Assembly (NCBI GenBank): GCA_031763025.1
Contig: JASSKH010000030.1
Coordinates: 8,884,867-8,948,866 of the forward strand
Length of the DNA stretch: 64,000 nt
Source: Macrocystis pyrifera
Taxonomy: Eukaryota > Sar > Phaeophyceae > Laminariales > Laminariaceae
Direction: 5' to 3'
In this document: piece after piece, positions 37,130 through 49,400 of the stretch
How positions within the stretch are numbered: the stretch's first letter is position 1
Layout: the number at the start of each line of letters is the position of its first letter
Notes under the pieces: model-generated
What the model was told of the DNA's origin: nothing
What the model saw: the letters and a program-made list of their open reading frames with translations, nothing else
Database searches by the model: none
Translations under genes and position numbers: made by a program

Positions 37130-40100
37130 GAAAAGCGTGATGCCGCTCCGGGTATTTCATGGGACCGGGGAACCGCGGCGGCGGCGACGGCGGCGGCTAT
37201 TGTGAACGGCGGCGATTTCTTCGCGGATGATGTGGCTTCCGCGCTTTCGGCACCGCGCAATGACGGGTGAGCGATGAGCGAGAGGGAGGCAGTCAACACC
37301 CAAAACCCGTCGCAGGTATATAGCGGGCGACCGTGGCGAGTGGTAGTACAGTAGGTTTCGACTTGGCCCAGCTTGGACGATGCGGTTGATAGTCCACAAT
37401 AGCTCTCATCTCTAAATGTCGAATTTCCGATCCATCCGGTAGTAGTTTACGACTTGGCCGAAGCTTCGGCAGCATGGTTTTGATGGTCCACGCGATCGTG
37501 ATCTCTCACTACATCTTCATCCCGAGACATCCAGCGGTGTTTTTTTTTTTTACGACGTGTTCCGGCTTCGACAAAATGGTTGATGATCCACACCAAGTCT
37601 TCCTTACGTTCTTCACTCCGAGACCTCCAGTAGTGTATACGGCTTGGCCCAGCTTGGATGCAATGGTTAATAGCCCACACACTCACTCCTCTTTCCGTCG
37701 TCATTCCGAGAAATTTCCCAGGCGGTCGGGATTAGGGTTACGGTTTTTGATACGTGTTGACCCCTTTAGTACCGCAGTCTCAATCTGGGGGAAAATCAGT
37801 CTACTTCTAAGTGATGTGTCCCCGAAACCGGACTAGGGTCCTAAATTGGCTAATTAAGCTTGCAAACATCAAGCTTTTTTTTCGACGAAATCCTCGATCT
37901 CACAGCTTCTTTTTTTTTTTTTTTCTCTTTTTCAAGGATATTCCAACCATTTTTTTTTGTCGAAGCTGAGGCTAGGCCTATTCGTACGTCAGTTTGTCTA
38001 AATATTATGGCATCCTTGTTTAGACTTGGCCCCAAAGGGGTAAGGTCTGGGACTACGTACGAATACTGCCGCACGTATCATATTGTTCGGAAGAAAAAGC
38101 AGCAGCAGCAGCAGCAGCAGCAGTGGAGACCTCCAGGAATGCCATATACGGAGATCCCTGTCACCGTGGCTGCCGGCGTTTGTACGTACCAGTATTACGG
38201 GGGGCCATAGTAAATAGGACCACATATTGTTGGTAAAAATAGGGAAATATACAGGTTTTTGTGTGTACCGTAGGCCCTATTAACTATGGTCCCCCGTAGT
38301 AGCGATTATTAATGCCTGTGTTGTGTACTGGTAGGTAGGTGTGGTAGTGTTTGTGTGTGTTTGATTATTGTGTGGGTTGTTGTGGGTGTGTGGATACGTT
38401 GTCAATTTTCTTGTGTTTGTTGTGTCTTTTGTACGTTCTTGTTTTTCTTGTTTTGTCCAGTGTTTTTTGTGTTTTAGTAGTTTTTTTTTTTTTTTTTTTT
38501 TTTTTTTCAAGTTTTTTTGTGCTTTTTGTGTAACGGTTTGTGTTCGTGCGAGTTTTTTTTTTTTTTCCGTTTTTACCGCAATCCAAGGGTGTACTGTTAA
38601 TACTGAAGCGGTCTTCGTTCCGCAACCCCCCCCCCCCCCCCCCCCCGCGTTCCCCGTCATTACATGGAAAACCCCCCAAAAGGGATGAAGAGACTCGCGC
38701 CAGCAGCGGCGACGACGGAGGACATGAGACGGGTGGCAAGTCCCCTCATCCCGACCGCCGCATCGGGCCGGACAGTCGGCGCTTGGTGCCAGAGGAGGTG
38801 GAGAGGGCTCACATTCTTAGGATGGAGGAGCAGGGGAAGAACGGCGGGGCGGGCGCTTCCCTCTCTGATCTGTTGGCGACACGGTGAGAGGGTGGAGGGA
38901 GGAGGGGGGGGGGAGAGGGGGAGCGGGGGGGCGACGTACTCGGTTGTTGCTTTGCCTTCGAGTGATTTGATCATTGGCCGCGCACCCCTTTCGAAACGGA
39001 GCACCGTTCCTACTCTTGATAGAGCACGTTCAACTTTTGGGCACTCATTACGTGTTTTTTCTATATATTGGGGGGGTTGGGCGGGTCGGGGGGAGTTGGT
39101 AGGGGAAGGGTTTGTCTTTCTTCTATTGAAGGATTAATATAATATATCATAGTCTGAGCCCCCTCCCTCCCCCCCTACTCCCGCCGTAAATACGCCGCCG
39201 TGTCCTCCTCGGACGGCAGACTCATACCAGTGGGGGGCAACGCGGACGGAGCGCGGAAGCTGCGCGGCATCGCGGCCATGGAGCGGAAGCAGCTGGCTCT
39301 GGCCGTGTCGAGGGACCCGTATGCCGAAAGTGTCGCGATCAGGTACCTAGTTTTGAAACTGAATACCACTCTGTCTCTCCCGAGATAGAAGGATCGTTTG
39401 TTGAATAATAATGATGTAAGGAAGGTCCGTATATTTTGAAACAGTGCTACGTGAATGCCTGTAGATAAAACTATCAAGGGTTGCTGCTGCTTCGCGTCCT
39501 TTTCACGTGGTTGCTGTTCTTCCCCCCAACCCCGTAGTAGACATGCCAACCCTCACGATACTCACGATAGACCACTCTGTCTGGGAATGAATGCACTATA
39601 CGCTTTGTTATTCATATTTATAACCAGCCCTTAAATTCACGGATGGGATGGTATGTACTGCTGTACTGCTGTACCCTCTATCGCCTGCTGATGTACTGTA
39701 CTACTGTACCACCTACTGCTGTACCCCCCGTCCTCCTTCCCTCCCCCCCGTCCCCCCACAAACAAGCCGCCGTCCTGCTTCTTGTGCTGGGAGCTTGTGA
39801 AAGGCAAAATGTTAATGTTATGCAACTCAAGGTTATGCAAAAAGCAAGATTTGTGTGAAAACATGCTTCTGATGAAAGCATCGTAACAGGTGCTGAAATT
39901 CGCGGACCTGAGAGAAAAAAAATAGCTTGTGCGAGTGTCTGTAGGGTTCCGGCTTTTGCGAGGTTCTGAAAATCAAGCTTCTGGCATGCCAATTTCTGAC
40001 ATACGAGGTGTTTTCCCCCCCCCCCCCCCCCCCCCCCCCCGCCGCCTCTCCCTCCGCGAGAGTAGAAGGCGACAAGGTAGCCAACCTTCTCAGGACAGCA

Positions 40101-41139
40101 GCGGCGGCGGCCACTGCTCCTCCGTGGCAACTTTCAGGGAGTTCTACATGAAGAGCGCGCTTGCCGCCGAGGCCTTGCCCGCGGTGGGTTGTGGGTTGGA
40201 CGGTGGGAAGCCATCGACGGGAGAGCAAGCACTGACTGAAGGCGGGCAGCAGCAGCAAGAGCAGCAGCAGCAGCAGAAGGGGCGGGAGTGGGGGGGATGG
40301 GGGGGGGAGGCCGGTGGGCAGAGGGCGTTGGTCAGCCGGGAGCAGCAAGGAAGGTTGGTGCTTTGCGTTTGCGGACACTCTGCCTGCTTTGGAAGCCTGA
40401 GCGACAGGGAATGGGGGTTAGTGGACGGGGTGGGGGTTGGAGTGGGTGGAGATGGAGGCGGCGGCGGTGGTAGGGTTGGGGGCGGGTTGAGGGGGGGTTG
40501 GAATGGTAAGGGACGATGTGAGGGGCGGTGTACTCAATATATCATGCATGGCCGTAGTCGTATGACCATAGACCCTCGCATCCCTACAATGCCGGGACGG
40601 AACACGCCGGGTTTTCACCGACCCGGCAGACATTGCTTGCACCAAGCGCGAAGCGAAACGTCAGGTGTTGGGCGATGTGAGGGGGGGGGGGGGGGGGGGG
40701 GAGGGAGGGAAGGTGGGGTTGGGGGGGGGTGGGGAGGGTCAAAGGAGGGGTTGACCTGCTCGTCTATGCCGGCGTCTAGCCACCGGCCGATCCGTCGCTC
40801 ACGTTAGTATCTCAGCCGTGAAGAACATACTCATCGTTTGTTTTTGTTTTGTTTGGCATTACTGTAGTCGGTGGTCCATCCGACAGCGTTAGGGCAGAGG
40901 CGAAGGGGCTGGAGGGTAGACCGAGCAGGGAAGGAAAGGGAGGCGAGGCACTAAGATAAGATAGCTGTTGCTATTAATAGGAACTCGCGCAGCAGGATGT
41001 TTTTAACTGTCGTCAAATTGTGTGTGTTTCTGGATGGTAGATGCTGGTACGAGTCGTTCGTCGTTGTTATTTCGTCGACACTGCAACAATATGTTCGGTC
41101 ACAAGACAGGCTTCAATACGCTACTGCTACTACTATTAA

Positions 41140-41182
<43 letters not shown>

Positions 41183-41186
41183 GCTG

Positions 41187-41224
<38 letters not shown>

Positions 41225-41336
41225 GCTACTACTACTGCTACTGCTACTACTACTACTAGTACTACTACTGCTACTACTACTACTACTACTACTGCTGCTA
41301 CTACTACTACTACTACTACTACTACTGCTACTACTG

Positions 41337-41389
<53 letters not shown>

Positions 41390-41441
41390 GCTACTACTAC
41401 TACTACTACTACTACTACTGCTACTGCTACTACTGCTACTG

Positions 41442-41475
<34 letters not shown>

Positions 41476-44400
41476 GACTGTATTGATATTGATGTACAGT
41501 AGTACCGCACACAGTAGAGAAGGCACCCGGATCAGGGATCAGGCTCAAGATACGTCACTGCCGTGTCCGTCTACCAACGGTCGGACGTACTGACGTACTC
41601 GTACAGTCGTACCACACAACAAACACAACAGCAGTAATACTGCTGCGTCATGCTATTACGGGGGACCGTATTAAATGGGACCTACGGTACACACAAAAAC
41701 CTATATATTTTGTTTTTTTTTTTCCGAAGAATATTTGGTCCTATTTAATATAGTCCCCCGTAATATTAGTATTATACTATACATGCAATACCTGTGTACA
41801 GTATTGGTTCTGCAGTCTGGAGTCGAACTCGAGTGGGAAAATAACATAACCTGGAACAGCGTAATGCTGCTGCTGTTGCTGCTGCAGCTGGAGCTAGCTG
41901 TGCTCCCCACGGAGTGTTTGCGTCGAGGCTATCGAGATGTATCTGTCTCGCCATGGCGTAACAAATCGTACAACACGAAGCGCCCCAGCAGGACGGAACC
42001 CAGAAAAGCAAATCCGGTGATTCCCATTCCCGGCGGCGGCGGCGGCGCTGTTCAGTTGTTTGTCGTTTGATCGATAGCTGCCCCGTGCTTGCTCATGTTT
42101 TCTTTTTGTTTCGGTCTTGCGAACTCGGGGACACAAAACCCCATATTGTTTTTCTACAAACGCTTCACACCATGTTATTATTTTTTTTTTGAATGTTTCA
42201 CACCTCAACCCTCCCCCCCCCCCCCCCCCCCCCCCCTCCTACTATTCCTCCTTCTTCTTCCTTCCCCTACCCCCCCTTCCTCCACCCTCTTGCCATCCCT
42301 CTCCTCCGTGCCCTTTAAAATGTTCTTGTGTTTCAGGCCCGTCAATTGCGGGACCGGCCCTGAAGAAGGAGCCGTGTTGACTGATAAGACGCTCGTACTT
42401 GGCGGACCGCCTGATGGCCTGTCCTCGAGCGCGTCGGGCGGCGGTTGTGGCGTCGGCGGCAACAGCGGTGGTGTCCTCGCTCTGACTCCCGACCCCTCCC
42501 TGACGAGCAGCGGGCGAAAGCAGCGTCGGAGACGATCGAGCAGGCTCGCGCTCGGCGATGGGTCTATTGGAAACGGAGACGGTGGGAGGGTTGGCACGCT
42601 TGGAACGGCGGTGGCGGCGGCAGGGGGGGGGGGGGGAGAGGGTGAGGGGGTTAGGGTTGGGGGGGAAGGGGGGCGGGATGGACGGCGGGGTTGAGTATGG
42701 TGTGTCGAAGAGTCTGGTTCCGGCTGGTACCGTGGGCGGAGCGGGCGGTGACGGGCACGGTAAGAGAAAAGGTGAAGGGGATACGGGCAGTGGCGGTGTT
42801 GGTATTGGTGTTGGTGTTGTTGGCGGTGGTGGTGGCGGCGGCGGCGTTGTTGGCGTTGCTGGCGCAGCGTCGACAGCGGGAGCGCCAGCCGGAGCAGCAG
42901 CAAAGGCAGCAGGAGCGAGAGCAGTAGGAGGAGCAAGAACAACGACAACAACGACACCACCACCACCAACAATAGCGTTAGCAGTAGCAGCAACAGCAAC
43001 AGCGGGGCCACCGTTGGGAGAACAGAACGCAGGGTTGCGGGGCAAGGTCATGCCGACCACCCCCCTCCCACTCGCCCTGATCCGATCTCCTCCTCCCACC
43101 CGAGCGGCGGTGCGGGGCAACCAACCGCAGCCTTCACGCACGGGGACGGCAGCGGCGGCCGTGACGGCGATGGTGGCGGCGGCATCAACGATCGGGTTCC
43201 CCCGGTGGCTCACGGGCCAAAGAACGAAGAAAATTCCAGGAACGTTACCGGCGTCGGCGGTGATGTCGGCGAATTCTGCGTTACCTGGAGCTTCGAGTCC
43301 CGATTTGACGTCGTCAGCGGGGGGCGCAGGGGAGATGGGGATGGTGGTGGAGGCTGGAAAGCCGGGGGAGGGGAGCGGGGGAAGGGGCAGGGGGGGGGGC
43401 GTGGGAGGGAGGCGACGCGGAAGAGGGAAGCGGAGGCGCAAGGCCAATGACGCCGCGCGGTACGCTAAGATGGATCTCGGCAGCGTGAAGAAGCAGCAGG
43501 TACGGTTTTGGTTTGCTGGTGGTTTTTGGTTTTGCTTCGCTGTGGTTTTCCTGCCGTATGTATTGGTGCGGTGCGCGGTTTAATGTCGTGCGGCGTTGGT
43601 ACGATATGTTATGGTCTGGCGGTGCGAATTGGTGCGGTTTTAGTGCGGTGTGGTCAAGTGGGGTTTGGGTCTGTCGTGGGGGGTTTGGTATTGTTTGGTG
43701 CGGTTTGGTGCGGCGCAGTGTCCCCCCCCCCCCCCCACCCCTTCCTTCCCTTTCCACTCTGCTCCCCTCAACAACCAAAAACGTTTTTTTTCGTACAATT
43801 TTCGTTGCCGCATTTTGAATGCCGAATCACGACCCCCCTCAACCCACATGCTGTTCATCACTGCTGTACACGCGCATTGTCTGTGACATTTTTTTTTTCG
43901 ACCACTGCATTGTTTTGTGACATTTTTTTTTTCTTCGCGTGGTGCTGTTTTCTCGCGCATGTTGGCGTGGGCACATGGTCTCCCGATCGTGTTTGTTGTT
44001 TCGTCAGGAGATGACCCCGGCTGTACGCACGGCGTTTCTCATTGGAGCTTGCGAGTGGGGAGACCTTGAGGCCCTCGAGCGTTTGCTGGGGCTAGGTGAG
44101 TACTTTTTGCTGCTGGTGGTGGTGGTGGTGGTGGTATTGGCGTTATGGGCGATTTCGATCTGTTTTCCTGTCGCGGTGGCGTTGTTGTTGGTGCTGTTTG
44201 TGGTCGGTCCTTACGTATGTCTGTGTGTCTGTCTCCGTCGGTCTGCAGGTCAAACCTTGAAACATGGGCGCGCAAGCCCTCGTGAGATGCAAACATCCGT
44301 AAATACTGGTAGAACACCGGTTCGTATGTTTTTTTTTTACACGAATGCAAAACTCGACACCGCTTAGATTCTCGATCCCGATTCCGGAAGAGCTCCGCAA

Positions 44401-45755
44401 CCTCAAAGGCGAGTTGACGGCTCAACCGTACACCAAAACGCAAAAGAAACGCTGTGCGCGTATTACATGATCCATCATCACCGAACATGGCACGCTTAGG
44501 CCGGTGTAACACAGGGACGCCTCCCCCCCCCCCCCCCCCCCTACCCTCCCCCGGCTAATTTGTTTTCTTTGCCCCAGTACCCCCATCAAATTTGTCACAG
44601 AACGTTGATTGGCCCCGTATAGAACATGACGCGCTCCTCCTCACGGTGTGTCTGAATGACGCCCCCGCCCCCGTTGTTTTTGTTTGCCATGTTTGGAAAA
44701 GGTGCCTCGGCGCTCGATCCCTACTCGCCAGACGTTGAGGGGACGCGGTGCGTCTTCTGCCAGTTCTTCTTGTTCCTGCTCCAGGTGCACCTCGAGGGGG
44801 GGAGGGTTCTGATACTAAGGAGGCATTTTTTGTTGTTCGGCGGTGGTGGTCGTTGCAGTGTTTTTTTTTTTTTGTGGTGGTGGTGGTGGTGCTATTACGG
44901 GGGTCCATAGTTAATAGGACCTATGGTGTACATTAAAACCTTTATATTTACCTGTTTTTTCTGACAAAATTTGGTCCCATTAACTATGGACCCCCGTAAT
45001 AGTGGTGTTGGTGCTGTTTTTATTGTTGTTGTACAAAGTAGTCGATGCTATTGTTGGCGTACGAATAGCTGTAGTAGATGTTATTGTCGTTGGTCGTGTA
45101 GCCGTTATCCGTATTGCCGTTCGTGCGTCTTGGCGCGTTTCATTCTGGAAGTTGGCCTCCCTTTCGTGTTAAGTTTATCCCCCATGTTGAGGGACAGATC
45201 GGCTCATGATGAAAAAATATGAACCACTGGACAGTTGAGGTCATCATTTTGTGATCCAGATATTTCGAGGCAGATACATCCCTCTGATGTTTATACGAAC
45301 AGGGACTGCGCGATCTGCATCGTGTTGGTCAGGAGAGATCTTCCTGGCCTGCACGCACGCTGTTGGAGACAAAGCACCAAGTTTGGGTCAGACTGCAGCA
45401 TTCTTCGCAGTGGTAGAAACGCTACCCTTGGTCACTCAAAAGCTACATGTTGACAATAGCAGCGGCACAACCACCACTACCAAAAAACAAGAAACTTTAT
45501 ACCACGTAGTATTCAGCAGCAGTAGTAGCAGTTACCCGGGGGGGGGGGGGGGGGGGGGGGGGGCACGTTGGAGGAGAGCACTATCATTGAATCGCCCTGG
45601 GCAACGGCATATGCCGCCGTTAATCCCCCCCCGCACGCCCGACATGCTCCGTCCCGGCATTGTAGGGATGCGAGGGTCTATGGTCATACGACTACGGCCA
45701 TGCATGAGATCGAGTACATCTCTCTTATCGAGTACGCCCCCCCCCCCCCCCCCCG

Positions 45756-45806
<51 letters not shown>

Positions 45807-48283
45807 CACGCCTCGCTTTTCGCGTAAAACACTCAACTATTGATAGGTGGGCGCGGGGTTAAGACCTCAGCTTGCCTCCGACGATTCTGCGCACGAACGA
45901 GCGCTGGACATGCTGATTAAGTCGGAGCTTGACGTAGAGCCTCGTTTTTTGTCGAGCCTGTTCCTCCGAGACGCGGACGATCGAGGGTTCAGCCTGTTGC
46001 ACCACGCCGCGGCCTTTGGAAGCCCCAGCAAGGTAAAACTCGTACGGAGCAGTGGAGGGGGGGGGGAGTACTCATTATCGTGCATGGCCGTAGTCGTATG
46101 ACCATGGACGGGGGGGGGTGTACTCATTATCATGCATATGGCCGTGGTCGTATGACCGTGGACGGGGGGGGGTGTACTCGTGTCGCGCATGGTCGTGGTC
46201 GTGTGACCATTGACCCTCGCATCCCTCCAATGCCCCCACGGAGCACGACGGGTTTTCACCGAACAGCAGTGGACGGGGGGAGGAGGGGATGATGTTTTGG
46301 CGTACATATTCGTAAGAATACCAGGTACGTATAGTACTGCTGTACTGTACGTACCTGGTACGGCAGTAGGTTTTTTTTTTTTTTATCGCACCCCACCCCC
46401 GCAGAAAATTCGTTGAAACACGGCGTTGTTTATAAATACGCAGCAGATGTAGGGCAGGGTAAAAAGGGTAAGTATGTTTTTTTTTGTACCGGTCTGTGTC
46501 AAATAGACACCTCGGCTGTTAATTACTGAAATTTTGGTCGCAAGTAGTATTTGCAAGCTTCGTATGATGTAATATTTATATTTATGGCAAACGTCTCTCT
46601 CTGCCTCGTGTGCAAACATTCTCCTTCCTCTTTGCTTGGTTCATTCAGGCTGAGTTTCTGCTGAAAAGAGGCGTCGACCCCGACGTGAGGGCGGCGGGGC
46701 GGCGGGGTGAAACCGCCCTGTTGATCGCCGCGAGGCGAGGCCACAGAGGCCACATTAGAGTCGCCGCGGCACTGCTAGAAGCGGGAGCCGACTTGTTCGC
46801 GATGGACGTGAGTTTTCACGCGGCGCTGTAGGCGGGGGGTAGATCGAGGGCGGGGGTGGGGGCAAGGAGGCGAGGGTGGGAGGGGGGGGTGGGGGACGTA
46901 CTCATTTGTTGCTTGCCTTAATAGTTTGACCATCGACCACGCATCCCTTTCAACACGGCGTACCGTTCCTACTCCTAGTAGAGACACCTCCAGGCAAGTG
47001 GGGGGTTGGACGGGCGTACTCAGTTGTTGCTTGCCTTAGTCATTTGACCATTGACCACGCATCCCTTCGAGAAGAAGCAAGGCGAGGTGAGCCGGGAATT
47101 GGGGGGGGGGACAGTTCCACGTTTGTTTTTGTAGATTGGGGTCGCATCGATGTTGTGAGAGCGCTGCTTGTTGCTCGTATTTCGGGGGGTCAAGGGGAGA
47201 GATTAAATGAGCGCAGGGCTGGGTCGTCCTGTCCTGTCCTGTCCTGTCTTGTCCTGTCCTGTCCTGTCCTGTCTTGTCTTGTCTTGTCTTGTCCTGCCCT
47301 GCCCTGCCCTGCCCTGCCCTGCCCTGTCCTATCCTGTCCTGCTGTGTATGTGTTTTTTTTTCCCGATTCGCAGGTATATTCAATATTCAAGCGAGCACTG
47401 AACCGAGACTTGGTCATGCTCGATCCCCACCTCCCCTTTTTCCTTGACCCCCCCCCCCGCTTATGAACCGAACCCACCCAACTAAACATTTTCAGGCGAA
47501 CGGCATGACGGCGCTCCACCACGCCGCGGAGACCGGACGGAGACACATGTGTCACTACCTCCTTCTCGTTGGGGCCAAGAAGGGGACGCAGGATGATGGC
47601 GGCAGAACGCCTCCGGAGCTGTGCCGGGGGAAGCATCCGCGAGCGTACGCGGTGATGCGAGCGTTCGTGGAACGCGAGGCGCCTCTTGCGGTGATTTGAT
47701 TTGTGTTGGGTTGGGTCGGGTTGGGCTTGGTTTCATTCAAGAGTTGCCAGCGCAGCAAGCACATGCCCTGCTGACCGCAAGCAAATGAGCCAGCAAGCAA
47801 ACGAACAAGAAAAAAAATATATATACAGAAACATCAGAGGCACGCCAACCGAACCTTTCCTCTTGCCTCATTTCCTTATTTTCCCTTCTCTTATCTCCCC
47901 GCTACCGCGTCTTGTTCTGCCGCCCGCAGACGGTGGTCGACTACATGGAGAAGGTGGAGGTACACGGCCTCAACGACGCCGCCGCCCGCCTCAGACAAGC
48001 ATCCCGCGCGGCGGCGGTGGCGGCCGCGGCTCAAAACGGTATTGGCATCGGCATCGGCAAAGATAACCGGGCACCGGCTGCGGCTGCGGCGGCACCCACC
48101 GCCGCCGTCGACAAGGTTGCGGCGGCCGGCGCAGCGCGTGCGGCCATCACCGTCCTGGGTGACTCTGAAGGCGGCGGCGGCGGCAGCAGCATGGCGTCGT
48201 GGGACACTCTGTCGCTGAGCGGGCCGAGTGATGCGGCGAGCGGGGTCTTGTCGCTGGGAAGCTTGGGCGATTCGACGAAGTAG
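37130..48283 (+). CDS. Ankyrin-repeat protein, multi-exon
   Basis: Proposed exons: 37130-37266, 38683-38883, 39220-39342, 40099-40353, 42337-42641, about 42772-43499, 44008-44095, 44702-44747 (or -44784), 45864 or 45871-46032, 46649-46807, 47496-47690, 47930-48283. The last five or six are firm. They encode MTPAVRTAFLIGACEWGDLE, RGFSLLHHAAAFGSPSK, AEFLLKRGVDPDVR, GETALLIAARRGHRG, AAALLEAGADLFAMD and NGMTALHHAAETGRR: three to four ankyrin repeats, usually protein-binding. The C-terminus is an Ala/Gly-rich tail. The 5' exons encode charged, disordered sequence (VPEEVERAHILRMEEQ; RKLRGIAAMERKQLALAVSR; TFREFYMKSALAAEALP) and join by phase, but 42.6-42.8 kb needs an unsupported intron or a miscounted G run to keep frame. 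No start codon is assigned: the gene probably begins further 5', perhaps in the 26.9-28.3 kb block. Confidence 0.72.
37350..37690. repeat. Second array of the ATGGTTGATAGYCCACAC unit
   Basis: Four units at about 37360, 37455, 37565 and 37645, directly after the 37130-37266 exon; same consensus as the 35.4-kb array. It lies in the intron of the ankyrin gene model. Confidence 0.8.
37757..37855. mobile_element. MITE B, copy 4 (diverged)
   Basis: TTGACCCCTTTAGTACCGCA ... GTCCCCGAAACCGG; the right end is decayed. Confidence 0.65.
38195..38299. mobile_element. TA-MITE copy 6
   Basis: TTACGGGGGGCCATAGTAAA ... TTAACTATGGTCCCCCGTAG, TA flanks. Confidence 0.92.
38930..39062 (-). mobile_element. LINE 3'-end fragment
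   Basis: GTACTCGGTTGTTGC, then CCCCTTTCGAAACGGAGCACC and GGGCACTCATTACGTG: diverged minus-orientation copy directly beside a G run, in the intron between the 38683-38883 and 39220-39342 exons. Confidence 0.75.
40515..40700 (-). mobile_element. Family-2 poly(C) retroposon fragment
   Basis: ATCATGCATGGCCGTAGTCG, ATCCCTACAATGCCGGGACG and GCTTGCACCAAGCGCGAAGC in the family-2 order, with a G-rich 3' boundary on the left and another G run on the right. Confidence 0.8.
41108..41478. repeat. (CTA)n trinucleotide array
   Basis: About 365 bp of CTA/TAC with occasional CTG. All frames remain open (poly-Thr, poly-Leu, poly-Ser, poly-Val); not coding. Confidence 0.97.
41656..41763. mobile_element. TA-MITE copy 7
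   Basis: TTACGGGGGACCGTATTAAA ... TTTAATATAGTCCCCCGTAA, TA flanks; a compensated change in both arms (CCGTATTAAA) suggests the arms pair. Confidence 0.9.
44895..44999. mobile_element. TA-MITE copy 8
   Basis: TTACGGGGGTCCATAGTTAA ... TTAACTATGGACCCCCGTAA: perfectly inverted 20-nt ends, TA flanks. Intronic, between ankyrin exons. Confidence 0.93.
45630..45805 (+). mobile_element. Family-2 fragment with a long poly(C) tail
   Basis: CGACATGCTCCGTCCCGGCA through ATCGAGTACG, then a C run to 45805 with one G interruption. The tail ends about 60 nt before the acceptor region of the ankyrin exon at 45864/45871. Confidence 0.88.
46062..46270 (-). mobile_element. Three stacked family-2 3' ends
   Basis: Three successive modules each consist of a G run, (A/T)GTACTC, then CATGGCCGTAGTCGTATGAC-like sequence; the last continues into GACCCTCGCATCCCTCCAAT. 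Truncated copies appear to have inserted one after another at the same tail. Confidence 0.8.
46890..47080 (-). mobile_element. Two adjacent LINE 3'-end fragments
   Basis: GTACTCATTTGTTGCTTGCC (46901) and GTACTCAGTTGTTGCTTGCC (47015), each followed by GACCATCGACCACGCATCCC-like sequence; the left copy extends to GAGACACCTCCA. Confidence 0.85.
47215..47345. repeat. (TGTCC)n / (TGCCC)n pentamer array
   Basis: About 130 bp, intronic, between ankyrin exons 46649-46807 and 47496-47690. Confidence 0.95.
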
Positions 48284-49301
48284 ACGGGGACGGGATTTAG
48301 GTTGGCTCGAGAGAACCTGACGGCGGCGGTAGCGGTCGCGGTGGCGGCGGCGGCGGCGGCGCTGATAGGTAGTGGCAGCGGCGGTGGCGACTGTAGTTGC
48401 AGCGGCGTTTCTGGGACTGGCGGCGGGGGTAGCGGTGGTGGCTGCTGCTGCGGGATTGGCTGTTGCCCCTTTACTACTGCTTCAAAAACGAGTCTCCTGT
48501 AGGTGATGCCATGTAGGTTTTGTTCGCCATATAGCGTTTTTTTTCGCCATATAGCGTAAGTGCGGTTCCAAAGGAGATATGGTTAAGCTTTTTTTATCGT
48601 CCATCCCTTCTGTGAGGGGGGGAGGAGAACAAGGCCGTGTTGGCGACCCTTGCTGCTGTCGCTGTCGCTGTTGTTGTTGTTGCTGCTGTCGCTGTTGCTG
48701 TTGCTGCTTCTGTCGCTGTTGGCGTGGTTGCTGTGACTGTTTATTACTGCTTTTGTTGTTGTCTGTTGTTGTTTCCTGCTGCTTGTTATTGTTGCATGTT
48801 GGTGTTCCCGCTGCCAAGGCCAAGCTTTGGAGGCTTTCTAGTGTGATAAGAGGCGGCGGCGGTGGCGGCGACGGTTGCGTCGGTGCTGCGGGGTGCTGAA
48901 ATCGTTGGCGCAGTAGCCGTGTTTCTTTTGTTGTTTTTGTTTTTGTTTTACTGCCCAGCACAGAAATCGGGACTGCGCAAAAGTTGTATGTACCTCTGCT
49001 GTTGGCCATAGCGAGTGGGGGCGACAGCGCGCGTTGGTTTTCCGTGGCGGAGGGAGGCGTAACGAACGGAGGGGTGGCCTAGTCGAGGTCTTGGTAAATC
49101 CGTCCAATGTATGAAATAAGTATATTCTATACGGCACACGGATGATGTGGTGTTTTTTAGCGATGCCGGTCGACTGAAAAGACTTCGGTTAGTTCACTTC
49201 GCGTCGGCTGCTGATGTTGTGCTTGTTTCCTCACAAGCATAATACCTAGATGAAAAATAGGAAAAAACCAAAGGTGCTTGTTGTTGCCCGGTTTTGATGA
49301 G

Positions 49302-49302
<1 letters not shown>

Positions 49303-49369
<67 letters not shown>

Positions 49370-49400
49370 ACTCATGTCATGCATGGCCGAGGCCGGGGGG
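49303..49400 (-). mobile_element. 66-bp poly(G) joined to a family-2 end
   Basis: G66 (49303-49368) followed at once by TACTCATGTCATGCATGGCC: on the minus strand, a family-2 3' terminus with its poly(C) tail and only about 20 bp of body left. Confidence 0.8.

Noticed and set aside
41022..41548. Poly-Leu, poly-Ser, poly-Thr and poly-Val frames
   Set aside because: All are translations of the (CTA)n array and are open in several frames at once.
42242..43447. 401-codon minus-strand frame rich in Pro/Ala
   Set aside because: It overlaps plus-strand exons that join the ankyrin gene by phase; its openness follows from GC-rich low complexity, and no domain is visible.
48482..49009. 175-codon Gln-rich minus-strand frame
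   Set aside because: Most of it is a CTG-type repeat read in reverse; no domain, no splice partners, and it lies directly after the ankyrin gene stop.
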